Origin: Candidatus Jorgensenbacteria bacterium
GTDB lineage: Bacteria; Patescibacteriota; Minisyncoccia; UBA6257; GWB1-50-10
Direction: 5' to 3'
Assembly (NCBI GenBank): GCA_016234345.1
Contig: JACRFG010000020.1
Span: 1 to 16,220 of the forward strand
DNA: 16,220 nucleotides
Below are positions 1 to 6,728 of this stretch, one piece after another. The position numbers and the translations under genes are program-made. The notes beneath the pieces were generated by a model that ran no database searches, was not told the origin of the DNA, and saw nothing but the letters and a program-made list of their open reading frames with translations. Numbering within the stretch: the stretch's first letter is position 1; every line of letters begins with the position of its first letter.

Positions 1-1329
1 AGCTTCATCGTTCATAACAACAACCGGTGCCAGTGCCATAAGTCCAGTGATTTGACGCTCGGTTCTTTCTTCGGATTGACCGACCCACATTGAGCGAGCA
101 TTCTTCATTTTGATGAAGTTGTAGCCGCTGTCTTTTGCGAGTGCCTCGACCAAAACCGTTTTTGCGGTGCCGGGCGGACCCATTAGAGTGATTCCTTGGG
201 GAATCGCTCTGACCTCGCCACGCTTGATGGCATTAAGTATTTCCCGAAAGTAATTCTTGACGTGTTCTAGGCCGCCGATTTCATCAAGACCCCAATCAGG
301 ATCCATAACTTCCATTACGTCGCCGTATTCGCTATTCAGAATTTCGCGTTTTTTCTCGCGAACGTAAAAGAGATCAATCGGTCGTTTTGTTTGGTTGCTG
401 TGTCGGAATATCTCGAGGATTTGCCGTAAGCTCATTCCCTGCGTGGCATTTACGAAGACATCGCTATTAAAGTCATCGGGAACTGGAAAAACCGAAGGAA
501 ATTCAGAGAGTCTTTCCTCGAGCTCACTGATCTGCTCCTCGATTTTTTCTTTACCGTTCGGCTTTTTCAGTTTCTTTTCGAGTGCGGTAATTTCGCCGGC
601 TACTTCCTGACGTTCAGTCGACCCTTTGGTGAGGTGTTCGACGTAGTGCTCTCGATCTTCTGGTCTTGGTTTCGGAATGAAAACCGTTGTAATCCGAGTT
701 GATGATTGTCTGAGTTCGCCAGAAATCTTCGAGGCGATATCAGTCATGAGAAACACAAGATTGTTTTGATTTTTGACTCGTCGATCCTGGGCCCAGCTCC
801 GCAAACGCTCGATGTTTGTTACCGTATTTTGAGACAAAGAGGTGTTGGAAGCTTCCGGAAAAATGGAATGTGCTGATTCGATAATGAGAGCAACACTATC
901 CATTTTGTTCAAAACTTTCTCGATGAGAGGTAAGGCCAGTTCTGGTTCCCGCGGTATTGATCGACGGGCTCTTAAGCCCGCTTTCGCGCTTGCGACCGGA
1001 TCTCCGTCTTTTCCACCTTCATCGCCTTTATCCATTTCTGTTATTGCACGGAACTCCTTTTCCATTTCTGGAATCAAAAAGCGTGGACCCGAGGCGATAT
1101 TGTATAAAATTACCATTTTCCGTTCGCCCTTAAGAAAAATCCGGTTCATCATTTCCTGAAGCGGGATATAGGGCGACCGCGGCTCTTCATCTACGAGCGG
1201 ATTCGGTACAAGACATGTGATATCTCCGTGTAGAATAAACACAGAGGAAATTTTTGCTTTGAATCTTGTCACCACCTCGTCTGTCCACCAAGGCGGTAAG
1301 ACGGGAAAAGCTTCTTTTTCTTTTTTCAT
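1..1329 (-). CDS. Tandem AAA ATPase with degenerate first domain, Ycf46-like architecture (3' end missing)
   Basis: The reading frame is open from ATG at 1329 to the left edge, giving 443 residues without the C-terminus. The second AAA domain is intact where visible: an IGGLEHVK entry motif (about 350-357), Walker A GPPGTAKT (384-391) and a Walker B-like strand ending VVVMNDE (about 436-442). The first part (about 25-310) has the AAA order but no Walker A. It shows a degenerate Walker B (VALIIESAHS, about 146-155), a sensor-1-like strand (NLVFLMTD, 189-196), an Arg-rich PKPRPEDR stretch, a charged coiled coil (about 235-280) and a lid-like ATQGMSLRQI. A dead AAA domain followed by a REKKREIL linker and an active AAA domain is the layout of Ycf46-type ATPases; that family match is from memory. 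AGGAG at 1337-1341 lies 7 nt before the ATG, and the ATG overlaps the stop of the 225-aa gene, so the two are translationally coupled. Substrate and role are unknown; a remodelling ATPase is the likely class. Confidence 0.85.
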   Translation of the reverse strand, partial: MKKEKEAFPVLPPWWTDEVVTRFKAKISSVFILHGDITCLVPNPLVDEEPRSPYIPLQEMMNRIFLKGERKMVILYNIASGPRFLIPEMEKEFRAITEMDKGDEGGKDGDPVASAKAGLRARRSIPREPELALPLIEKVLNKMDSVALIIESAHSIFPEASNTSLSQNTVTNIERLRSWAQDRRVKNQNNLVFLMTDIASKISGELRQSSTRITTVFIPKPRPEDREHYVEHLTKGSTERQEVAGEITALEKKLKKPNGKEKIEEQISELEERLSEFPSVFPVPDDFNSDVFVNATQGMSLRQILEIFRHSNQTKRPIDLFYVREKKREILNSEYGDVMEVMDPDWGLDEIGGLEHVKNYFREILNAIKRGEVRAIPQGITLMGPPGTAKTVLVEALAKDSGYNFIKMKNARSMWVGQSEERTERQITGLMALAPVVVMNDEA

Positions 1330-2003
1330 GACGTTTCTCCTGAATGACGATGGCGGTGTGTATGAGTTTGTTGGGCTGCGTCGGGGAACGGATTCCCTTC
1401 CTTGACCGTTAAGTGATCAAGGGCGATTTTTACGCCCAAGCGATGAGCGAGCGTAAGGAACTTTGCCATTTCTACTTCGAGTGCCTTACGCGTTTTAAAG
1501 TGTTCAAAGGTCAGCGTTGCGTTCCCGCCTTGCTTTGTCACTTTGATAAAATCGCTGGGATGAGCGCGTCCTTGTTCCTGGGCTTCTAATACCAATCCGT
1601 TGCCTATTTCTTTTACGACAACGTCATAGTCGAGAAGCTCGGTAACAATACCAAGGATCTCAAATTGCCAACGGTCAGAAATTTTCTTGGCTGCTTCTTC
1701 GAGCCGTTTCTTTTCTTTACTGTTATAAAAAGAACCCTTGGCTTTGAGCATGCCGTCTGGACCGATCTCAAAATTGAGGTCGTTGACCTTGAGTTTGGCG
1801 AGCGTTCTTTTGAGCGCTTCTTCAAGAAGAGGTCGCGTGTCAAGTTCGCTTGCCCACGCCATAAATTCCGGATCTTCTTCGCCAAGCTTATCAAGCAAAT
1901 CAGCGTCGATATTCGGCGCTTCTGCTTTTAGGGTGAAAACTTGAGGTTCCGGTTCGGGAATTTTGATTGGTTCATAGCTCTTAAAACCAATATCACAAGG
2001 CAT
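1326..2003 (-). CDS. Hypothetical 225-aa protein with His-rich C-terminal tail, coupled to the AAA ATPase
   Basis: I do not recognise this family. The protein is soluble and charged, with no signal peptide or membrane segment. It has a Pro/Glu-rich N-terminus (about 11-20, IPEPEPQ-like), a helical acidic stretch (about 32-70), a possible small alpha/beta part (about 72-130) that includes FEIGPDGMLKAKG, and a second alpha/beta-like region (about 130-200). It ends with HTHRHRH at 214-220, which could bind metal. The start at 2003 is supported by an AAGGAG-type site (complement of 2011-2015) 7 nt upstream. The TGA stop overlaps the start of the AAA ATPase as ATGA, so the protein is probably made in fixed ratio with it and may be its partner or adaptor. 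Small DUF1257/DUF2997 proteins accompany AAA ATPases in some bacteria, but I could not make a convincing match to either. Confidence 0.8.
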   Translation of the reverse strand: MPCDIGFKSYEPIKIPEPEPQVFTLKAEAPNIDADLLDKLGEEDPEFMAWASELDTRPLLEEALKRTLAKLKVNDLNFEIGPDGMLKAKGSFYNSKEKKRLEEAAKKISDRWQFEILGIVTELLDYDVVVKEIGNGLVLEAQEQGRAHPSDFIKVTKQGGNATLTFEHFKTRKALEVEMAKFLTLAHRLGVKIALDHLTVKEGNPFPDAAQQTHTHRHRHSGETS

Positions 2004-2059
2004 ATTAGACTCCTTTCAGTGTTTCAGATATATGCGTATGTTAATGTGTTGCTAAGCTA

Positions 2060-2088
2060 GAGATATCATAAAAATCAATAATGGTCAA
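2060..2088 (-). promoter_or_regulatory. Extended -10 promoter for the 225-aa/AAA operon
   Basis: On the minus strand TTGACC (complement of 2083-2088) is followed by a 17-nt spacer and TATCTC (complement of 2060-2065). TG sits one base before the -10, giving an extended -10. This places the start of transcription near 2053, leaving a leader of about 50 nt. The -10 is weak (3 of 6), so the call rests on the -35, the spacing and the TGn. Confidence 0.5.
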
Positions 2089-2140
2089 TAGATTTTCGAT
2101 TTTTTGAAGATGGCATTTTTTGATAGAGTAAAGCAACAAC

Positions 2141-2174
2141 AAAAAAGTCCCGTATGAATTCATACGGGACTTTT
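2141..2174 (-). terminator. Rho-independent terminator of nadE-nadD (perfect palindrome)
   Basis: Positions 2143-2158 and 2159-2174 are exact reverse complements (16 bases each). They form a GC-cored stem, GTCCCGTATG/CATACGGGAC, flanked by A/T runs. In the minus direction the stem is followed by six U (2146-2141). It starts 8 nt after the nadD stop. The symmetry means it could also act in the plus direction, with four U after the stem. Confidence 0.9.
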
Positions 2175-2181
2175 GCTATTT

Positions 2182-2799
2182 CTATATACGATAGAGACTG
2201 TTTGATTGAATATATTCAGCTACCTTACTTGAAACTAATCCGTCGATCGGTTGTCCTTGAGTTATGCGTTCTCGGATCAGTGTACTCCTCCCTTTTAAGA
2301 CGGAAGATGTAAGCTCGATAGAGTATGCGGATGGCGGTAAATCACTTTTTCGTATTACACAATTTTCGTGTGTAATAACTACAAAGTTTAAGGTTCGCCA
2401 TACTTCATCCCCCCTTTTCCACGTCTTTTGAATTTCTGATTCATAAGTCGTGCCGCCTTTTACGATATCTCCGCCAACAACATACCATAGTTCTGCGTCA
2501 GGAAATTGTTTTTGGTAGCGTTCGTGAAGATCGTAGGTTGGCGTGAACTCATTTGAATCTAGATCCGTAAAATCAAATTCGATCCGGTTTATAACTCCAT
2601 TAGTAAAAGCCAGCTCGGTCATTGCTTTGCGGTGTTCTCCGGATATTACATTCAAGGGTTTGTTCGGACGAGATCCGCATGGCACTATGAGTACCTTATC
2701 AAAAAGTCCGGCGAGACGCTTCACGATTTCTTCATGATGCAGTCCGGGAGGATTGAAACTCCCTCCATAGATTGCGATACGTGGTTTTTGGCCGTTCAT
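2182..2799 (-). CDS. nadD: Nicotinate(-mononucleotide) adenylyltransferase-like nucleotidyltransferase, NadD family
   Basis: Transfers AMP from ATP to nicotinate mononucleotide, giving deamido-NAD, the step before NadE. The 205-aa length is normal for NadD. The N-terminus carries the nucleotidyltransferase signature AIYGGSFNPPGLHHEE (about 9-24). Near the C-terminus TSSVLKGR (about 164-171) corresponds to the family SSTxIR motif and is followed by a typical QPIDGLVSSKVAEYI ending. The usual HxGH of the N-terminal motif reads GLHH here, so the first His is missing. The ATG overlaps the nadE stop (ATGA, 2796-2799), there is no Shine-Dalgarno site, and translation is presumably coupled. The operon partner makes the NAD role likely. 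A related adenylyltransferase with another mononucleotide substrate is the alternative. Confidence 0.85.
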   Translation of the reverse strand: MNGQKPRIAIYGGSFNPPGLHHEEIVKRLAGLFDKVLIVPCGSRPNKPLNVISGEHRKAMTELAFTNGVINRIEFDFTDLDSNEFTPTYDLHERYQKQFPDAELWYVVGGDIVKGGTTYESEIQKTWKRGDEVWRTLNFVVITHENCVIRKSDLPPSAYSIELTSSVLKGRSTLIRERITQGQPIDGLVSSKVAEYIQSNSLYRI

Positions 2800-4652
2800 T
2801 TAGGTAAGGAGTTTTTGAGCGCTTGATACCGATCTGTGAAATGAGCTGATAATAGTGATTCCACGAGATCACTACCGAAAGCCCGCTTACTGAAAATCGC
2901 AATAAAGGGAGCTTGATTGCGTTTGAAGTAAGTTCCAAAGAATTTTACCCACCATTTTTCAAGATCTTGAATAAAATCATTATGAGTCGGGAATAATATT
3001 TTTAAGGTTCTCGGTTCAAGCTTCAGCTCTTTCTCGAGGTCGCCGTGGATATACAGTTCCAAGAACCACTCCGCGTTTTTCCTGAATTCGGTAAGCGCGC
3101 GAACCATCTCATCGTGGTAGCCGCGTCGTTCCAATCCGCCGTAGTCGAATGGATCAAACTGTCCTTTGGCCAGTCCGGCGGTTGGTTTTTGCTTGATACA
3201 TTGGGCCGGGATCACCTCTCTTTGAAAGCAGAATTCGTTCATATACTGACCTATTTGGCGTACTTCGCGTTTTACGAGATCAGCAAGCGGAGCGTAAAAC
3301 CCCGCAATATCGCCGTGGAGCGTGCCGTAGCCAAAAGCCATTTCAACCTTATTGGCATTGCAGGTAAAGACACCGCCAACCTTAGAAGCAATTCCGGAAA
3401 GTATTTCTTGTCGTGCCCTTGCCTGAACGTTTTCATAAGCAAGAGAGTCGGGCATCACTTCAGTTTGTTTGCATATCGCCTCTACTAAGTCACTGATCGG
3501 CTTTATTTCAAAACGGATTCCAAGATTTTTAGCGATGGTTTCAGCCATTGTTTTGGCTTCAACACCAGAAAAAGTAAACGGCATATGTACACCGATTACC
3601 CGATCGGGTCCGAAGACATCAACAAAATGAGCCGCAACAACCGATGAATCAATGCCACCGCTTAATCCGATAACAACAGGAGCGTTTGGCGGCGTAACTG
3701 CTTCGGTCGCATGCCTCATGGCATCGTAGAGCTCAGCGGTATCATTGGTTTTCGCGTCAGTAATCGGAGCAACATCTTGAGAAAATATAAAGTCAAAACT
3801 ACCGTCACTGTAAGGCGGAATTTCAAAGATTCTTTCGCCGTCTTCGCGGTATATAGTTGAGCTGCCGTCGAAGCTGATGATGTTTTTGCCTACATTTTGT
3901 ACGCCGGTATTATTGACGTAACAGAATGGTTTCTTGCATTCGACGAGCAGATCTTTAACGACTTGATGTCGTTTACGATTTTTCTGCCATGTCCATGGCG
4001 AAGCCGAAAGGTTGAAAAGAATATCAGCCCCATTTTTTACGAGTATTCTCGTTGGTTTTAGGGCGTAATCAATATCCCACATATCTTCACAGAGGATCAC
4101 TCCAACCTTAAGTGTCTTTCCTTTGATGTTTAGATTATGTGGTTTAAGATATTCTTCGAATGTAGTAGTTGATTCACCAGCCATTTTCTTTTCTTCGGTT
4201 GTTTCTTCGACAATCGCCCGAAGCGAGTACATGTGTTTGGCATCGTTGAAGAATCGGTAGTGCGGTTGGAGGGTCTTGATTGACCAGCCAACAAGTTTGC
4301 CGTTTTGGGCAACAATACCCGCATTATGCATGCGGTGCCTGCCATCTTCACCTTGTTTTGCTGGCGTTACGATGACTGTTCCGAAGATAGCTGTGATACC
4401 GACTTTTGTAGCTTCGATAATTGCTTGGTTGTGCTTCGTGACATCGTTAATAAAAGCGATATCTTCAAAGATATCGCCGATAAGATAGCCGGTCGTACAC
4501 ATTTCGGGGAAAGCAATAATATCGACTTTGCGCTCGGCCGCCGCTTCGATTTCTTGAATGATATAGCGCGCATTGAGGTCTGGCCTGCCCGGCACTACTT
4601 TCATCTGACATAATGAAATTTTGAGCCCAGTTGTTTGTGACATATGTTCCAT
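2796..4652 (-). CDS. nadE: Glutamine-dependent NAD+ synthetase
   Basis: Amidates deamido-NAD to NAD+ using ammonia channelled from glutamine. The protein is a two-domain enzyme of 618 aa. The N-terminal nitrilase-fold glutaminase has the expected triad: Glu50 in FPEMCTTGY, Lys126 in IKTLQPHYRFF, and Cys188 in VILCEDMWD. The C-terminal synthetase has the PPi-binding loop SGGIDSS (331-337) and later conserved parts such as CNANKVEMAFGYGTLHGD (about 431-448). The start could be Met1 (4652) or Met4 (4643); neither has a strong Shine-Dalgarno, and the promoter leaves a leader of about 30 nt. It is the first gene of nadE-nadD, so the last two steps of NAD synthesis are co-transcribed. Confidence 0.97.
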   Translation of the reverse strand: MEHMSQTTGLKISLCQMKVVPGRPDLNARYIIQEIEAAAERKVDIIAFPEMCTTGYLIGDIFEDIAFINDVTKHNQAIIEATKVGITAIFGTVIVTPAKQGEDGRHRMHNAGIVAQNGKLVGWSIKTLQPHYRFFNDAKHMYSLRAIVEETTEEKKMAGESTTTFEEYLKPHNLNIKGKTLKVGVILCEDMWDIDYALKPTRILVKNGADILFNLSASPWTWQKNRKRHQVVKDLLVECKKPFCYVNNTGVQNVGKNIISFDGSSTIYREDGERIFEIPPYSDGSFDFIFSQDVAPITDAKTNDTAELYDAMRHATEAVTPPNAPVVIGLSGGIDSSVVAAHFVDVFGPDRVIGVHMPFTFSGVEAKTMAETIAKNLGIRFEIKPISDLVEAICKQTEVMPDSLAYENVQARARQEILSGIASKVGGVFTCNANKVEMAFGYGTLHGDIAGFYAPLADLVKREVRQIGQYMNEFCFQREVIPAQCIKQKPTAGLAKGQFDPFDYGGLERRGYHDEMVRALTEFRKNAEWFLELYIHGDLEKELKLEPRTLKILFPTHNDFIQDLEKWWVKFFGTYFKRNQAPFIAIFSKRAFGSDLVESLLSAHFTDRYQALKNSLPK

Positions 4653-4688
4653 TCTAGATTTTAACAGGTTATTTAATTACTGACATAA

Positions 4689-4717
4689 ATTATGACATAG
4701 ATCTCTTTTAAGATCAA
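4689..4717 (-). promoter_or_regulatory. Extended -10 promoter for nadE-nadD
   Basis: On the minus strand TTGATC (complement of 4712-4717), a 17-nt spacer and CATAAT (complement of 4689-4694), with TG one base upstream of the -10. Transcription would start near 4682, giving a leader of about 30 nt. The promoter sits directly after the terminator of the GH130 operon. Confidence 0.65.
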
Positions 4718-4732
4718 GTATTAATTCTCACC

Positions 4733-4766
4733 AAAATAAAAATCTCCAATCAGTTGATGTTGGAGA
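4733..4766 (-). terminator. Rho-independent terminator of the GH130 operon
   Basis: In the minus direction TCTCCAA (complement of 4760-4766) pairs with TTGGAGA (complement of 4743-4749) across a 10-nt loop. The stem runs straight into TTTTTATTTT (complement of 4742-4733). It lies 46 nt after the stop of the bimodular GH130 gene. Confidence 0.8.
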
Positions 4767-4812
4767 AGCTATAGATGGTTAGTATAAGTTTTTAAATCGA
4801 GAAAGCAAAATA

Positions 4813-6714
4813 CTACACTAAACTTGAAAGCAGATCATTCATTTTAATAGTGGCAACGCCCACTACTTTATCAGCGCCGCCGTAATATACAAAAAGTTCA
4901 TTTTTAATGATCACGGCTCCACAAGGGAAAACTACGTTGGATACGATCCCTGCTTTTTCGTATGGCATCTTGGGTTCTAAGATCGGGTCGTGGGTACGGG
5001 CAAGAATTTTACGAGGGTCATTCAAATCGAGAAGAGCCGCTCGAACATGGTAATGTTTGGTTCGCTTGGAAACACCATGATACAAGAGCAACCACCCTTC
5101 TTTGGTTTCAATTGGTGGACCAGCAATTCCGATTCTGCTGCTATCCCAAGCGGTTTGTCGTGGATTCATCAAAATCTCGCCTTGCAGAAATTTACCATTG
5201 GTAAATAAGAGATCATCAACAAAGTCGATCCAGATGCTCATACCGAGACGGTGTAGGAATACATACCGGCCGCCGGGCGTGGTTTTCGGGAAAAGTGCCG
5301 CATCTTTGTCATCCGTTCCGGGAGGCGAAATGAGGCGTGGTCGAGACCAGCCCCATTGTTTATTCAGAAAGTCAGTGAGCGTGATTGAAGTCAGGGCTAC
5401 CCGAGGAGGATTTCGGCCATCGAAAGCGGTATAGCACATGTAAATCGTGTCTCCAATTCTAGTAAGGCGGGGATCTTCACAACCTGAATTACCGCCAGGC
5501 GTAAGCTTCATTTCAAAATCTTCGCGAGGGACATAGACTGGATCGGATAGCCGTTCTGTGATGTGGATTCCATCACTACTTAAGGCATAGCCCATTACTG
5601 AAGTGTTATCCATGGACATGGCGCGGTAGAGAATATGCACCTTACCACCTTCGTAGATTGCGGCTGGGTTGAACGTCGCTTGAGCTTCCCATGAGTGTTC
5701 TCTGAAGGGTTGAATAATCGGATTTTCTTCAAAGCGGTTTAACTGCCGTCTTTTGACCGAAATAAGTTGGTCGATCAAGCTTTTAAGATCAATGGTGGCA
5801 AGGCAGGAAGTGGTATCAGTGGCGCCATAGTAAAAATAAATTAGATTTCTTTTTATGAAAGCGCCGGATGGAAATATAATATGAGGTATTCTGCCGTAAC
5901 GCTCATATTCTTCATCGGGAATAAGGAAGGGTCTCTTGACTTCTCCGATAATGTTTTTGGGGTTTGAATGATCGAGAAGTACCGCCTGAATACCAAAAAC
6001 AGCCGGCGGCGAGAAATAGTTGTAAATATAAGAGTAAAACACAAGCCATCCTTTATCAGTTTTAAGGGGTGGAGCGCCAAGCTCGATATGATCTCGTTCT
6101 CCCTGTTCAATAGCAACTATATGGTCTTCAAATGATGCATACCATTTTTGCCAATAACTTTCTCGCCATATGTCTTCTACGGTATCGAAGAGGGCCAGGC
6201 AAATTTTTGCTGGCGGCATATCGGTGTGTACGGTGAGGAGTGCGGCTATTTTACCATTGATCCGTTCCGGGAAAAGCGCCATAGCTTTTGCATTGAATGG
6301 CGTAACAAGGTGTTTTTCGATTGCGTTAAAATCTTTCGTTACCGCTACGGCTACTTTAATCCCCTTGGCTTCAAATGGATAGTTGGATAGCGCAGTATAA
6401 AAAATAAAATAGTTTCCTTCAAAAGCGGTGATGCGAGGATCTTCGCAGCCGAATTTTTCCCAGTCAAGTTCCGGTTTAATAAGTTGAGTACGTTCTTCAA
6501 AATGGATGCCATCGGAGCTTATGGCGTGGCCAATGCTTGAAATCTCGAGTTCTGTATCACCAACTTTTTGTCGTTGCGAAACTGCCCGATAAACCATGTT
6601 TACGAGTCCGTTGGTTTTCACAACCGAAGGATTGAATGTTGCTTCAGCCTCCCAAACATTACTCCTTAATGGAATTAAAATAGGATTTTCTAAAGATCGT
6701 TTGATGGCGAGCAT
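4813..6714 (-). CDS. Bimodular GH130 protein: two tandem GH130 propeller domains
   Basis: Family GH130 enzymes are beta-mannoside phosphorylases or hydrolases with a five-bladed beta-propeller of about 300-380 aa. This 633-aa protein holds two in a row. Module 1 (about 5-315) has NPILIP, ATFNP, VYRA, SSDGI, GCEDPR (Asp92) and ALFPERINGK. Module 2 (about 326-633) repeats the order: EENPIIQP, ATFNP, LYRA, SSDGI, GCEDPR (Asp414), DKDAALFPK, LHRLG and LLYHGV. The EDPR Asp is the catalytic acid of the family. Positions that bind phosphate in phosphorylases appear kept in module 2 (Arg438, Lys470, His546). In module 1 they read Lys120, Lys143 and Ser228 in my by-eye alignment. No signal peptide is seen, so it is cytoplasmic. 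It starts 14 nt after the other GH130 gene and has only a weak ribosome site. The substrate cannot be named from sequence alone. Confidence 0.93.
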   Translation of the reverse strand: MLAIKRSLENPILIPLRSNVWEAEATFNPSVVKTNGLVNMVYRAVSQRQKVGDTELEISSIGHAISSDGIHFEERTQLIKPELDWEKFGCEDPRITAFEGNYFIFYTALSNYPFEAKGIKVAVAVTKDFNAIEKHLVTPFNAKAMALFPERINGKIAALLTVHTDMPPAKICLALFDTVEDIWRESYWQKWYASFEDHIVAIEQGERDHIELGAPPLKTDKGWLVFYSYIYNYFSPPAVFGIQAVLLDHSNPKNIIGEVKRPFLIPDEEYERYGRIPHIIFPSGAFIKRNLIYFYYGATDTTSCLATIDLKSLIDQLISVKRRQLNRFEENPIIQPFREHSWEAQATFNPAAIYEGGKVHILYRAMSMDNTSVMGYALSSDGIHITERLSDPVYVPREDFEMKLTPGGNSGCEDPRLTRIGDTIYMCYTAFDGRNPPRVALTSITLTDFLNKQWGWSRPRLISPPGTDDKDAALFPKTTPGGRYVFLHRLGMSIWIDFVDDLLFTNGKFLQGEILMNPRQTAWDSSRIGIAGPPIETKEGWLLLYHGVSKRTKHYHVRAALLDLNDPRKILARTHDPILEPKMPYEKAGIVSNVVFPCGAVIIKNELFVYYGGADKVVGVATIKMNDLLSSLV

Positions 6715-6728
6715 GAGATATCTTGGCG

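Noticed and set aside
1326..2798. Recoded UGA (Gly or Trp) as in some Patescibacteria or mollicutes
   Set aside because: UGA ends the 225-aa gene and nadE exactly at ATGA overlaps with the next start, so it is a normal stop.
3045..3488. 147-aa plus-strand open frame
   Set aside because: It lies fully inside nadE on the opposite strand and shows no family features.
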